Source: Tractidigestivibacter scatoligenes
GTDB lineage: Bacteria; Actinomycetota; Coriobacteriia; Coriobacteriales; Atopobiaceae
Reading direction: 5' to 3'
Length of the DNA: 64,000 bases
Assembly: GCF_001494635.1 (NCBI RefSeq)
Contig: NZ_LOJF01000009.1
Coordinates: 1 to 64,000 of the forward strand
Shown: piece after piece, positions 33,622 to 42,860 of the stretch
Layout: each line of letters starts with the position of its first letter
Position numbering within the stretch: the stretch's first letter is position 1
Position numbers and translations under genes: made by a program
The notes under the pieces: generated by a model
What the model was told of the DNA's origin: nothing
What the model saw: only the letters and a program-made list of their open reading frames with translations
The model's database searches: none

Positions 33622-34890
33622 GTGAGAGTGGAATCGAAGAAGGACTACTACGAGGTCCTTGGCGTGCCTCGTGACGCGGACGCAAAGACGATAAAGCGGG
33701 CGTTTCTCAAGAAGGCACGGGTGCTTCACCCCGACGTCTCCGACGACCCCAATGCAGAGGAGAAGTTCAAGGAGGTCAACCAGGCGTACTCCGTTCTCTC
33801 CGACGAGCGCAAGCGCGCAAACTACGACCGCTATGGCGATGAGAACGGCCCCGCAGGCTTTGGCTCCGACTACGTCGATATGTCCGATATTTTCAACGGC
33901 TCGGGCTTTGGCATCGATGACATCTTCGACTCGTTCTTCGGTGGCGGCGCCTCTGGCAGTGCTGGCGGGCGTGCCGCTCGCACGCGCGGTCGTGACATGG
34001 GCATCCGCCTCACGGTGACCCTCGCCGAGGCTGCCTCTGGCGTCACCAAGACGCTCGCCTACGATCGCCTTGCCCCCTGCGATGACTGTGGCGGCACCGG
34101 CGTCGCCGAGGGTGGCCATGAGCGCACCTGCGACCGCTGTCACGGCACCGGTCGCGTCATCGAGGTCCAGCGCACCATCTTTGGCCAGATGCAGACCCAG
34201 ACCACCTGCCCCGTATGCCATGGCTCGGGCAAGGTCGTCGACAAGCCCTGCGAGACCTGCGAGGGCCAGGGTCGCACCCCCTCGCGTGAGACCGTCGAGG
34301 TCAAGGTGCCTGCCGGCGTCCACTCGGGCCAGACCATCCGCATAGCCGGCAAGGGCGAGGCGGGCGTGCGCGGCGATACCTCTGGTGACCTCGTTGTGAG
34401 CATCGAGGTCGCGCAGGACGAACGCTTTGAGCGCCAGGGCGACGACCTCTACACCACCGTGCGCGTGGACGCACTCCAGGCAATCGTGGGCACCACAGTC
34501 ACGGTCGACGGCATCATGAGGGGCGAGCGCGTCAAGGTCGAGATTCCCGCGGGCTGCCAGTACGGCCAGCAGATCAAGGTGGAGCGCCGCGGCATGCCGC
34601 GCCAGGGCATGATCTCTCGCGGTAGCCTGATTGCCGTGGTGCAGGTGGTTGTCCCCACCGACCTCGACAAGCGCCAGCTGCTCGACATCGCAGGCATCGT
34701 CGCGGAGCGCACGCTTGGCGAGGAGGGCAACGCCTCCGAGGGCGAGACGTTCGCCGAGGAGGAGGGCGACTCTCCCGCCAGGGACGAGGAGGCCGAGCAC
34801 CTTGCCGGCGAGCGCTGGACCGCACCCAAGAACCCCTTCAAGGACGCCAAGCGCAAGTCGCGCTCCCGCAGCAAGGGCGGTCGCAGGTGA
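33622..34890 (+). CDS. dnaJ: Molecular chaperone DnaJ
   Basis: DnaJ delivers substrates to DnaK and triggers its ATPase. The 422-residue protein has a J domain with HPD (residues 36-38), a Gly/Phe region (FNGSGFGIDDIFDSFFGGG), and a zinc domain with cysteine pairs at 153/156, 170/173, 196/199 and 210/213. Both C-terminal beta domains are present, followed by an acidic then basic tail (about 375-422). The start is probably GTG 33622 after GGGAG, or GTG 33628. mtaB overlaps its stop. hrcA, grpE and dnaK are not adjacent. Confidence 0.92.
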   Translation: MRVESKKDYYEVLGVPRDADAKTIKRAFLKKARVLHPDVSDDPNAEEKFKEVNQAYSVLSDERKRANYDRYGDENGPAGFGSDYVDMSDIFNGSGFGIDDIFDSFFGGGASGSAGGRAARTRGRDMGIRLTVTLAEAASGVTKTLAYDRLAPCDDCGGTGVAEGGHERTCDRCHGTGRVIEVQRTIFGQMQTQTTCPVCHGSGKVVDKPCETCEGQGRTPSRETVEVKVPAGVHSGQTIRIAGKGEAGVRGDTSGDLVVSIEVAQDERFERQGDDLYTTVRVDALQAIVGTTVTVDGIMRGERVKVEIPAGCQYGQQIKVERRGMPRQGMISRGSLIAVVQVVVPTDLDKRQLLDIAGIVAERTLGEEGNASEGETFAEEEGDSPARDEEAEHLAGERWTAPKNPFKDAKRKSRSRSKGGRR

Positions 34891-36272
34891 GCGCCGGGCC
34901 CTCTCACTCCATGCGGCGTGAAGCTGCGGGCGCTGCCGGTGAGCAGAGCGCCCACGCTGGCCTCCCCTCTGTTGCCTATGTGAACCTTGGCTGTCGCGTC
35001 AATCGTGTCGAGACGGACCTCATTGCCGACGAGCTCGCGCGCGCCGGCCTTGCGGTCGCTCCCGAGGAAGATGCCCAGGCGGTGGTTATTAACACCTGCG
35101 CCGTTACGGCCGAGGCCGAGGCCAAGGCCAGAAAGGCCGTGCGCCATGCGGCGTCGCTGCCGCAAGCCCCGCTTGTGGTGGCTACCGGTTGCGTGGCAAA
35201 CCTCTTTGCCGACGAGCTTGCCGCCCTTGCGCCCAACGTGACGGTCGAGCGGGATAAGTCGCGCGTTCCTTCCACGGTCCTCGAAGGCCTGGGAGCGGGC
35301 ATCTTTGCGGTGGGCGATGACGGCGAGCTTCTCGGCGGCGTATCGGCATCACCTGCCTCAACCCCCACGCCCACTGGCCGCACGCGTCCCGGCATCAAGA
35401 TCCAGGACGGCTGCGACAACCGCTGCACCTACTGCATCGTGTGGAAGGCGAGAGGGGCTTCTCGCTCCGTGGACGCCGCTCGAGTGCGCGAGCTTGTGCT
35501 CCGCTCACTCGAGCGCAAAGCCAGCGAGGTCGTGCTCACGGGCATCAACCTGGGCGTATATCGCTCCCAGCTGCCAGATGGCCGTGAGGTTGGGCTTCCC
35601 GGGCTTCTCGCCTGGCTGCTTGAGACCACGCCTGTGGGGCGCATAAGGCTCTCTTCCATCGAGCCGCCCGACGTCACCGACGACCTCCTCTCGACTATGG
35701 TAGCATCCAGCGGCCGCATTGCGCCCTTCCTGCACATCTGTCTGCAGTCCGGCTGTGATGCAACGCTTGGGCGCATGGCGCGGACCTACGACACGGCGTT
35801 CTTCCGCGCCGCCGTCGAGCGTGCCCACGAGCTTCTGCCCCAGGCGTCCCTGGGGACAGACCTCATCGTGGGATTCCCGGGCGAGACGGACGAGGAGTTT
35901 GAGCAGTCGCTCACGTTCTGCCGCGAGATGGGCTTTTCGCGCATGCACGTCTTTAGGTACTCCAAGCGCCCGGGTACGCCGGCCGCCACCGAAGAGGGCC
36001 AGGTAGACCCCCATGTGATGGCCGAGAGAAGCGCCCGTGCCCGCGAGCTTGCCCATGAGCTGCGCGCACAGGAGGCTGCTCGTCTTGTTGGCACGGAAGA
36101 CCTCGTCTGCGTGCAGGCGCCGTTCCGCGGAGTCTCCGGTGGGCTCTTCGATGTCACGCTAGATACCGAGGCTCCCATTGATGCCATCGTCCCCGTGCGC
36201 CTAACGGGCGTCTCGCCTGACGGGACCACCCTTCTGGGCCATGTGTGCTCGCAGGAGGAACGCACCCTGTGA
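34887..36272 (+). CDS. mtaB: tRNA t6A37 methylthiotransferase MtaB
   Basis: MtaB adds a methylthio group to t6A at position 37 of tRNA. The 461-residue protein has an N-terminal UPF0004 domain (YVNLGCRVNRVETDLI, NTCAVTAEAEAKARKA), the radical SAM cluster CDNRCTYC in IKIQDGCDNRCTYCIVWKARG, and a C-terminal TRAM-like part. The NLGCRVN start is characteristic of MtaB rather than MiaB. It starts with GTG overlapping the dnaJ stop; dnaJ-mtaB linkage is frequent in Gram-positives. Confidence 0.92.
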   Translation: MSAGPSHSMRREAAGAAGEQSAHAGLPSVAYVNLGCRVNRVETDLIADELARAGLAVAPEEDAQAVVINTCAVTAEAEAKARKAVRHAASLPQAPLVVATGCVANLFADELAALAPNVTVERDKSRVPSTVLEGLGAGIFAVGDDGELLGGVSASPASTPTPTGRTRPGIKIQDGCDNRCTYCIVWKARGASRSVDAARVRELVLRSLERKASEVVLTGINLGVYRSQLPDGREVGLPGLLAWLLETTPVGRIRLSSIEPPDVTDDLLSTMVASSGRIAPFLHICLQSGCDATLGRMARTYDTAFFRAAVERAHELLPQASLGTDLIVGFPGETDEEFEQSLTFCREMGFSRMHVFRYSKRPGTPAATEEGQVDPHVMAERSARARELAHELRAQEAARLVGTEDLVCVQAPFRGVSGGLFDVTLDTEAPIDAIVPVRLTGVSPDGTTLLGHVCSQEERTL

Positions 36273-36383
36273 CGTGCCCCGAGCCATCCGTTTGGCTATG
36301 ATTGGTTTCTGCGGCCGCGCACCCTAGCGCTGCGTGCCGCGCTTGACTGTCTGCACGTTCGCCTGCGTCTAGCCCGGAGGAGC

Positions 36384-37382
36384 ATGGAACCCACCCGCGT
36401 CCGCCTCACGATACCCGATACTGTTGACCCCACGGCCCTCATGGGCCCGGCCGACAGCCATCTGCGCCGCATCGAGAGCGCGTTTGACGACGCCATGGTC
36501 GTGGTGCGCGGCAACCAGGTGCTCATTGTTGGCCCGGCAGATCAGGTCGAGCAGGTAACCTCCGTCTTCTCGCAGCTCATCAAGGCAGTCGAGGGAGGGG
36601 AAATTCCCACCTCCGATGAGGTCGACATCCTTCTTGGTCAGGTGACGCACGGCGTGCGCCACGACCGCGGGCATGCGGGCGACGTCATTCTCAGCCATCA
36701 TGGGCGCCCCGTGCGGCCAAAGACTGCAGGACAGCGTCGTTACGTGGAGGCAATACGTTCGAACTCCATCACCTTTGGCGTGGGGCCGGCCGGCACGGGC
36801 AAGACCTACCTGGCCATGGCAATGGCGGTTGCTGCCCTCAAGCGCCACGAGGTGAGTCGCATCGTGCTCACAAGACCTGTTGTTGAGGCGGGGGAGTCCC
36901 TGGGCTTTCTCCCTGGCACGCTCGAGGAGAAGCTCGACCCCTACGTGCGGCCACTCTACGACGCCCTTCTCGACATGGCAGACGCCGAGAAGGTCGCCAC
37001 CTACATGGAGCAGGGCACCATCGAGATCGCTCCTCTCGCCTTTATGCGCGGGCGCACGTTTAGCGACGCCTTCGTAATCTTGGACGAGGCGCAGAACACC
37101 ACGCCCCAGCAGATGAAGATGTTCCTCACCCGCATGGGCTTCTCATCCAAGTTCGTGGTCACGGGCGACGCCACGCAGCGCGACCTGGTGGGCCCGGGCG
37201 GCCTTGACCAGGTGCGCGAGGTACTCGCGGGGATCGACGGTATCGAGTTTGTGGACCTCGACCGCAATGACATAGTGAGAAACGCCCTGGTAGCCCGCAT
37301 TGTGGACGCATACGACCGCGCAGCGGCCGAGCGTGGTACAAAGGCGGCTGGAAAGGGGGCCAACCATGGCAAACGAGTATGA
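36384..37382 (+). CDS. phoH: PhoH-like ATPase
   Basis: The 332-residue protein has an N-terminal KH-like part, then the PhoH domain with Walker A FGVGPAGTGKTYLAMA (about residues 130-145), LTRPVVEAGESLGFLPGTLEEK, Walker B FVILDEAQNTTPQQMKMFL, and VVTGDATQRDLV. PhoH proteins are ATPases linked to RNA processing and phosphate stress; the exact role is unresolved. GGAGGA precedes the ATG. It starts the cluster phoH-ybeY-dgkA-era-recO, which is conserved in many bacteria. Confidence 0.93.
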   Translation: MEPTRVRLTIPDTVDPTALMGPADSHLRRIESAFDDAMVVVRGNQVLIVGPADQVEQVTSVFSQLIKAVEGGEIPTSDEVDILLGQVTHGVRHDRGHAGDVILSHHGRPVRPKTAGQRRYVEAIRSNSITFGVGPAGTGKTYLAMAMAVAALKRHEVSRIVLTRPVVEAGESLGFLPGTLEEKLDPYVRPLYDALLDMADAEKVATYMEQGTIEIAPLAFMRGRTFSDAFVILDEAQNTTPQQMKMFLTRMGFSSKFVVTGDATQRDLVGPGGLDQVREVLAGIDGIEFVDLDRNDIVRNALVARIVDAYDRAAAERGTKAAGKGANHGKRV

Positions 37383-37875
37383 CATCACTGCTGAGGAGGG
37401 CATGGACGCACCCATTAGCGAAGACGAGATTCGCGCCGACCTCGACCGCGTGCTTGCGGAGGAAGGCGTAGACCGCGACTGCCTGGTCTCCGTATCCATC
37501 GTGGGCGACGAGCGCATCCGCGAGCTCAATGCCGAGTGGCGCGGGCGTGACGTGGCAACCGACGTCATCTCGCTTGAGTGCGAGCGCCCGGATGACCCGG
37601 ACCTTGCTCCCGGCGAGCCCTGCGAGCTCGGCGACATCGTCCTTGCCCCAGACTACATTGCTCGCCAGGCAACGCGCTTTGGAACTACGGCGGCAGACGA
37701 GTTCCGCCTGCTTCTTGTACACGGAACCCTGCACCTTCTTGGCTACGACCACCTTGAGGACGATGAGGCTGAGGTCATGGAGGCGCGCGAGGATGCCCTG
37801 CTCGCCCTGCTCCCGCATGACGGCACCACGCGACCCGTCACGCTCACCAGGCACCGCGAGGGGGTAGACGAGTGA
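37366..37875 (+). CDS. ybeY: Endoribonuclease YbeY (rRNA maturation factor)
   Basis: YbeY is a zinc-dependent RNase needed for 16S rRNA 3' maturation and quality control. The 169-residue protein has TDVISLECE and GDIVLA, and the metal-binding HGTLHLLGYDH (HxxxHxxxxxH) near residues 120-130. The ATG at 37366 has AAAGGGGG upstream and overlaps phoH by 17 bases. dgkA overlaps its stop. Confidence 0.95.
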   Translation: MANEYDITAEEGMDAPISEDEIRADLDRVLAEEGVDRDCLVSVSIVGDERIRELNAEWRGRDVATDVISLECERPDDPDLAPGEPCELGDIVLAPDYIARQATRFGTTAADEFRLLLVHGTLHLLGYDHLEDDEAEVMEAREDALLALLPHDGTTRPVTLTRHREGVDE

Positions 37876-38246
37876 TTCCCGGGTCGAACAACGACCATCC
37901 GTCGTTTCGCAAGAGCTTCCTCTTCGCCATCCAGGGCTTCAGGACGGCTGTGCGCACCGAGCGAAACATCAAGGTGATGATCGGCGGCGGTATTGGCGCC
38001 ATCGTGGCTGGCTTTGTGGTGGGCCTTGACCCCCTGAGCTGGGCGATCGTGCTCATGTGCTGTGGGGTGGTCATCTCAGCGGAGCTTCTCAACACCGCCG
38101 TCGAGACCGTGGTCGACCTGGTGTCGCCCGAGTTCCACCCGCTTGCGGGCAGGGCAAAGGACATTGCGGCGGCAGCAGTGTGGGTGCTCTCGGTACTCGT
38201 CGCTTTGGTGGGCATCATCGTCTTTGCAAATGCAATCTTTTTCTAG
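37872..38246 (+). CDS. dgkA: Undecaprenol/diacylglycerol kinase
   Basis: Gram-positive DgkA homologues mainly phosphorylate undecaprenol, recycling the lipid carrier for wall synthesis. The 124-residue protein has the amphipathic FRKSFLFAIQGFRTAVRTERNIKV segment with the nucleotide-site Glu, and three membrane helices. The signature VVISAELLNTAVETVVDLV holds the catalytic Glu residues. It starts with GTG overlapping the ybeY stop. A perfect palindrome begins one base after its TAG. Confidence 0.93.
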   Translation: MIPGSNNDHPSFRKSFLFAIQGFRTAVRTERNIKVMIGGGIGAIVAGFVVGLDPLSWAIVLMCCGVVISAELLNTAVETVVDLVSPEFHPLAGRAKDIAAAAVWVLSVLVALVGIIVFANAIFF

Positions 38247-38279
38247 AATGAGACAAAGGGAAACTCCCTTTGTCTCATT
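38247..38279. repeat. Perfect palindromic element, copy C (15-bp arms, AAC loop)
   Basis: AATGAGACAAAGGGA (38247-38261) and TCCCTTTGTCTCATT (38265-38279) are fully complementary. The loop AAC is the reverse complement of the GTT loop in copy A, so this copy is in the opposite orientation. It separates dgkA from era within an otherwise compact operon. Confidence 0.9.
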
Positions 38280-38291
38280 GAGGAGCAGCAC

Positions 38292-39212
38292 GTGGAAAAC
38301 AACAAAGACAGCAACATGCCCTTCAGGAGCGGCTTCGTGGCACTTGTCGGCAGGCCCAACGTGGGCAAGTCGACGCTGGTCAACGCCTGCATGGGCGAGA
38401 AGGTTGCCATCACGAGCCCCGTGGCGCAGACCACGCGCAAGCGTCTGCGTGCCGTGGTGAACACGCCCAACTCGCAGCTCGTTATCATCGACACGCCGGG
38501 TCTCCACAAGCCCAAGGACAGCCTTGGCAAGGAGCTCAATCAGGCTGCCCTGGCCGAGCTCGCCGATGCTGACGTGGTTGCCTTTCTCGTCGACGCGACC
38601 AAGCCGGTTGGCACGGGTGACGCCTGGGTTGCACGCCACGTCGACGGTTCCGAGGCAGACTTCAAGCTCCTGGTGATCACCAAGGCCGACAAGGCGACGC
38701 CAGAGCAGGTCACCTCCCAGCTTGCCGCCGCGCGCGAGCTTGCGCACTTCGACGACGAGCTGGTCATCTCGGCGCGCGAGGGCTTCAACGTCGACGCGTT
38801 CGTGAAGCTTGTCTCGGCGCATCTGCCCGAGGGTCCCAAGTGGTTCCCCGACGACATGGACACGGACGCCACACCCGAGGACCTTGTGGCAGAGTTTGTG
38901 CGCGAGAAGCTCTTCCTCAACCTCCGTCAGGAGGTGCCGCACTCGATTGGCGTCATCTGCGACGACATCGAGTACGCCAAGGACGGCCACGCCTCCGTGA
39001 CGGCGACCGTACTCGTCGAGCGCGAGGGTCAGAAGGGCATCGTGGTGGGCAAGGGCGGCTCCATGATCAAGCTGGTGGGTACCGAGGCGCGCCGCGATGT
39101 CGAGCGCCTGCTCGGCTGCAAGGTCTACCTGGACCTCTCCGTGCGCGTCCAGCCCCAGTGGCGCCGTGACGCCAATGAGATCCGCCGCCTGGGCTACAGC
39201 GCCGAGGACTAG
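38292..39212 (+). CDS. era: GTPase Era
   Basis: Era is a GTPase that aids 16S rRNA processing and 30S assembly. The 306-residue protein has G1 LVGRPNVGKSTLVNA, the G2 region QTTRKRLR, G3 DTPGLHKP, G4 TKAD, and a C-terminal KH domain (residues about 230-300) with VVGKGGSMIKLVGTEARRDVERLL. It starts with GTG eight bases after GAGGAG. era is commonly next to ybeY, dgkA and recO, as here. Confidence 0.96.
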   Translation: MENNKDSNMPFRSGFVALVGRPNVGKSTLVNACMGEKVAITSPVAQTTRKRLRAVVNTPNSQLVIIDTPGLHKPKDSLGKELNQAALAELADADVVAFLVDATKPVGTGDAWVARHVDGSEADFKLLVITKADKATPEQVTSQLAAARELAHFDDELVISAREGFNVDAFVKLVSAHLPEGPKWFPDDMDTDATPEDLVAEFVREKLFLNLRQEVPHSIGVICDDIEYAKDGHASVTATVLVEREGQKGIVVGKGGSMIKLVGTEARRDVERLLGCKVYLDLSVRVQPQWRRDANEIRRLGYSAED

Positions 39213-39227
39213 GGGAGTAGACCACCC

Positions 39228-39977
39228 ATGCCCGGCCGGCGCACACACCGCACCCGCGGCATCGTGCTCGACCACGTTAAGCTGGGAGAGCAAGATCTCA
39301 TCGTGACGCTGCTCACGGCCGACGGCGCCCGGGCGCGGGCCGTCGCGAAGGGTGCCCGCAAGCCTGGCGGTCGTCTGGCGGCGCGTGTGGAGCTCTTCTC
39401 CGAGACGGACTTCCTTCTGGCCTCGGGCAGGAACCTCGACATCGTTTCCGAGGCAACCCTTGTGGACCCGCACGAGCGGCTGCGCGGGGACCTGGAGCGT
39501 GTGAGCGCCGCATCGGCCGCCTGCGAGGTGGCGCGCCTCACATCGTTTGAGGACGCCGAGGATTCCTTTGTCTACCCTCTGCTGTCGCGTGCGCTTAGGG
39601 CGCTGGAAGAGGCGGCTGACCAGGCACACCTCGACCTTTCCGTTGCCGCTTACGTGTTTAAGGTGCTGGCGCATGAAGGCTGGCGGCCAGAGCTTGACCA
39701 TTGCATTGCCTGTGGGGACCCATCCCCGCTGTGGTTCTCCGCAGCGGCCGGTGGCGCCCTCTGCGAGAGCTGCGCACGCGAGGTCCCAGGGGCAGAGCCC
39801 GTCTCGCCGTCTCAGCTTGCCTGGATGCGCGCGCTTATCGGCTCGACCTTTGACCAGCTCCTTGCCGCAGACGTTAGCGCCGAGTGCGCGCTTTGGCTTG
39901 TGGGGTGTGCCCACATGTGGGCGGCCACACACCTTGACGCACGTCTCAAAGCGTTTGAGTTCATGCTTGCTCTGTAA
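39228..39977 (+). CDS. recO: DNA repair protein RecO
   Basis: RecO helps load RecA at gaps with RecR/RecF. The 249-residue protein has the N-terminal OB fold (RTRGIVLDHVKLGEQDLIVTLLT, GARKPGGRLA) and a C-terminal helical domain with the zinc-type cysteines CIACG and CESC. Size and context (directly after era) fit. AGGGGAG lies upstream of the ATG. Confidence 0.93.
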   Translation: MPGRRTHRTRGIVLDHVKLGEQDLIVTLLTADGARARAVAKGARKPGGRLAARVELFSETDFLLASGRNLDIVSEATLVDPHERLRGDLERVSAASAACEVARLTSFEDAEDSFVYPLLSRALRALEEAADQAHLDLSVAAYVFKVLAHEGWRPELDHCIACGDPSPLWFSAAAGGALCESCAREVPGAEPVSPSQLAWMRALIGSTFDQLLAADVSAECALWLVGCAHMWAATHLDARLKAFEFMLAL

Positions 39978-40046
39978 GGAACAAGGACGATGCTGCCACT
40001 CACGTCATCAACGCGATTGTTGAGAAATTATGCAGGTTTGAGTGCT

Positions 40047-40052
40047 TATACT
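40047..40052 (+). promoter_or_regulatory. Possible -10 of the L,D-transpeptidase gene
   Basis: TATACT lies about 50 bases before the ATG at 40101 in the recO downstream gap. No good -35 was found at 16-18 bases. Confidence 0.35.
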
Positions 40053-40100
40053 TTCGTTCAGCTAGATGTCTGGCCATTTGTGACCCCGGAGGTAGCCCCA

Positions 40101-42698
40101 ATGAGATCTGCGGCGAGATGCAAGAACGCGCTACTTGTCTTTGCAGTCATCTTGACCTGTGTGCTTGCGGTTCCTTCCATGGCGCTTGCAGCTGATTCTG
40201 TAGACGCGTCGGGAAAAGAGGCTTCGGTATCCGAAAGCGCTGATGCGACCAAGCCTATATGGGAGTTCTCCGGCGTCGAGCTCTCCTCCTCCAGCGTCAC
40301 CTCCGGCGAGGCCGTGACGGTCACCCCGCAGGTCACCGGCGACCTCGGCGGCGCCGAGTACAACTACGTGTGGTCCTACGGGGGCGGCTGGGACCTCTGG
40401 GGCTCCACCGTCAGGGACACCGGGAGGGGCACCAATGAGGCCACGGGGACGCTGACGCTGACCAAGCCGGGCGCCTACACGGTCTACGTGGACGTGACCG
40501 ACCGCGCGGGCGAGAAGAGGACGATGTCCGCGACGCTCGAGGTGGCCCCGCCCGAGTGGTCCTTCACCGGCGTGAGCCTCTCGGCCTCCAGCGTGACCTC
40601 CGGCGAGGCCGTCACCGTGACACCCGTCACCTCGGGCGACCTCGGCGGCGCCGAGTACAACTACGTCTGGCAGCGGGACGGCTCCTGGGCGGAGGGCGAG
40701 TGGGGCTCCACCGTGCTCTCGGGCGGCTCCGGCACGCCCGACTCCTCCGCGACCCTCTCCTCCGAGGTCTCCCGCCCCGGCACCTACACGGTCTACGTGG
40801 ACGTGACCGACCGCTCCGGGCAGACGCGCACCATGTCCGCGACGCTCGAGGTCGCGTCGCCCGAGTGGTCGTTCTCCGGCGTCGAGCTCTCCTCCTCCCG
40901 CGTCACCTCCGGCGAGCCCGTGACGGTCGCCCCGCAGGTGACCGGCGACCTCGGGGGCGCAACGTACAACTACGTCTGGCAGCGGGACGGCTCCTGGGCG
41001 GAGGGCGAGTGGGGCTCCACCGTGCTCTCGGGCGGCTCCGGCACGCCCGACTCCTCCGCGACCCTCGCCTCCGAGGTCTCCCGCGCGGGCACCTACACGG
41101 TCTACGTGGACGTGACCGACCGCTCTGGCGAGAAGAGGACGATGTCCGCGACGCTCGAGGTGACGCCCCCCGAGTGGTCCTTCACCGGCGTAAGGGTCTC
41201 CTCCCCGCGCGCCAGGGTCGACGAGCCCGTCACCGTGACGCCCCAGGTGTCCGGCGACCTCGACGGCGCCACGTACAACTACGTGTGGTCCTACGGGGGC
41301 GGGTGGGACCTCTGGGGCTCCACCGTGAGGGACGAGGGCAAGGCGACAGCCGACCCCACCGGCACCCTCTCCCTCTACCGCCCCGGCCGCTACGTCCTCT
41401 ACGTGGACGTGACCGACCGCGCGGGCGAGACGCGCACCATGTCCGCGGAGGTTGAGGCCTACGACGACTCCTGGTCGCTCGACGGCGTCACCGCCGCGCC
41501 GGCGGAGGTCGTGGCCGGCGACGAGGTGACCTACGCGCCGCGGGTCTCCGGAGACGCCTCCGGCCTCAGGTACAACTACGTCTGGCAGTGGGAGGGCTCC
41601 TGGGCGTCCGGCGACTGGGGCTCCACGGAGCTCTGCACCGGCTCCGACACGGACGAGGCCTCCCACACCGGGGCCCTCGGCTCGCCCGGGCGCTACACCC
41701 TCTACGTGGACGCCGTCTCAGCGCGCGGCGAGAGGCGCACCGCCTCCACGCGGGTCGTGGCCTGGGGCGTGACGGGGGTCTCCGCCTCCGGCTCCGCCGC
41801 CTCCGGCTGGACGGCCTCGGCCGACCTCTTCGAGGGCCACGGGGTCCCCGGCACCCTCTACCGCTTCCGCTGGGCCTCCGCCGACGGCTCCGCCTCCGGC
41901 ACGCTTCAGGATTGGTCGAGCACGGCTTCGGTGAGCTTCTCGCGTGACACCCTTAACTCCAGCGCTACGGCCTATGAGATCTACCTTGACGTGAAGTATC
42001 CCAACGGCACACAGCCGAGCTTCTCTGCCGAGGTTCACAAGTCTGGCTGGTTCACCTCTGCTGGATCCTGGCATTATGCGTATGACTCCGGTGCCGAAGC
42101 AACCGGTTGGGCAAGCATCAACGGCGCCTGGTACTACTTCAACAGCTACGGAGTCATGCAGACGGGCTGGCTCAACTGGGGTGGGAAGTCGTACTACCTC
42201 GATCCATCAACCGGGAAGATGGCAACCGGGTTTGCTGCCGGGAGTTACTTTGACCCGGATGGCGCTTGGCTGTGCTATTCCTGGGAGGCCAGCTCTGCCG
42301 TGAATATTGCCAGGTCCGTGGGCAGCCCAACTAACTACCTTCTCCTCATTGACAACTCGAACTGCATAACCTGGGTCTTCAAGTGGGTCAACGGCGATTG
42401 GTGCGCCATCTACAAGTGGGTTTGCTCGCCCGGAAAGGCATCGACGCCTACGGTCCGCGGCACTTATTACATTGGTTCTCGCGGCTACAGCTTTGGCCAA
42501 GGCTTCACCTGCTACTACTGGACCCAGTTCTATGGAAACTACCTGTTCCACTCCGTTCTGTACTATGAGGGCTCTCGTACGGTGATGGATGGAACGCTTG
42601 GTGTCCCGGCCTCGCATGGCTGCGTCCGTCTCGACATCAACAACGCGTACTGGATTAACCAGAACATCCCTCCTAACACCAGGGTCTACAGCTACTAG
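40101..42698 (+). CDS. Secreted L,D-transpeptidase with six beta-repeats and cell-wall binding repeats
   Basis: The 865-residue protein starts with a signal peptide (LLVFAVILTCVLAVPSMALA). Six repeats of about 100 residues follow (about 53-648), each with a VTSGEAVTVTP, YNYVW, WGSTV and PGxYTVYVDVTD pattern; the sixth is degenerate. Next are choline-binding-like wall repeats (GWASINGAWYYFNSYGVMQ, TGWLNWGGKSYYL). A C-terminal YkuD domain (about 742-865) has FHSVLYY and SHGCVRL with catalytic Cys841. YkuD enzymes make 3-3 peptidoglycan cross-links or attach proteins. GGAGG lies before the ATG at 40101. The repeats are extremely GC-rich at third positions and partly identical in DNA, unlike the 3' third, a sign of repeat homogenisation. 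Confidence 0.88.
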   Translation: MRSAARCKNALLVFAVILTCVLAVPSMALAADSVDASGKEASVSESADATKPIWEFSGVELSSSSVTSGEAVTVTPQVTGDLGGAEYNYVWSYGGGWDLWGSTVRDTGRGTNEATGTLTLTKPGAYTVYVDVTDRAGEKRTMSATLEVAPPEWSFTGVSLSASSVTSGEAVTVTPVTSGDLGGAEYNYVWQRDGSWAEGEWGSTVLSGGSGTPDSSATLSSEVSRPGTYTVYVDVTDRSGQTRTMSATLEVASPEWSFSGVELSSSRVTSGEPVTVAPQVTGDLGGATYNYVWQRDGSWAEGEWGSTVLSGGSGTPDSSATLASEVSRAGTYTVYVDVTDRSGEKRTMSATLEVTPPEWSFTGVRVSSPRARVDEPVTVTPQVSGDLDGATYNYVWSYGGGWDLWGSTVRDEGKATADPTGTLSLYRPGRYVLYVDVTDRAGETRTMSAEVEAYDDSWSLDGVTAAPAEVVAGDEVTYAPRVSGDASGLRYNYVWQWEGSWASGDWGSTELCTGSDTDEASHTGALGSPGRYTLYVDAVSARGERRTASTRVVAWGVTGVSASGSAASGWTASADLFEGHGVPGTLYRFRWASADGSASGTLQDWSSTASVSFSRDTLNSSATAYEIYLDVKYPNGTQPSFSAEVHKSGWFTSAGSWHYAYDSGAEATGWASINGAWYYFNSYGVMQTGWLNWGGKSYYLDPSTGKMATGFAAGSYFDPDGAWLCYSWEASSAVNIARSVGSPTNYLLLIDNSNCITWVFKWVNGDWCAIYKWVCSPGKASTPTVRGTYYIGSRGYSFGQGFTCYYWTQFYGNYLFHSVLYYEGSRTVMDGTLGVPASHGCVRLDINNAYWINQNIPPNTRVYSY
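40258..42045 (+). repeat. Six in-frame repeats of about 300 bp in the L,D-transpeptidase gene
   Basis: Approximate unit limits are 40258-40554, 40555-40860, 40861-41166, 41167-41463, 41464-41760 and 41761-42045. Units 2 and 3 share a long identical stretch (about 40670-40768 and 40976-41074). Units 1 and 4 share another (TCCTACGGGGGCGG and its flanks). Such tracts invite slippage and gene conversion. Confidence 0.85.
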
Positions 42699-42708
42699 CC
42701 GGTAGCTT

Positions 42709-42763
42709 CACGCACCTCGTATGCGGCGATTGTGTGGGCACGACCGCCGCTGCGAGGTGCGTG
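42709..42763 (+). promoter_or_regulatory. Large stem-loop between the L,D-transpeptidase gene and rpsO
   Basis: CACGCACCTCG (42709-42719) pairs with CGAGGTGCGTG (42753-42763), and GCGGCG with CGCCGC inside. It follows the L,D-transpeptidase stop by 10 bases and may end that transcript, though no U-tract follows. TATCAT at 42765-42770 could be an rpsO -10. Confidence 0.5.
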
Positions 42764-42860
42764 CTATCATACCTAGGTCATTACCCCGCACCTAGCGGCC
42801 CGCCAACTGCCTGGCGACCGTCTCGGTCCGGGGCGTATCCAAAGAACGAAAGGGGTTCAC

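Noticed and set aside
38076-39932. 618-codon reverse-strand frame over dgkA, era and recO
   Set aside because: It is a shadow of three well-supported forward genes and crosses a palindrome and two intergenic gaps.
40131-41666. Long reverse-strand open frame (511 codons) opposite the L,D-transpeptidase repeats
   Set aside because: It arises from the extreme G/C third-position bias of the repeats on the forward strand; its translation is Gly/Ala/Arg/Val-rich low-complexity sequence with no ribosome site or domain.
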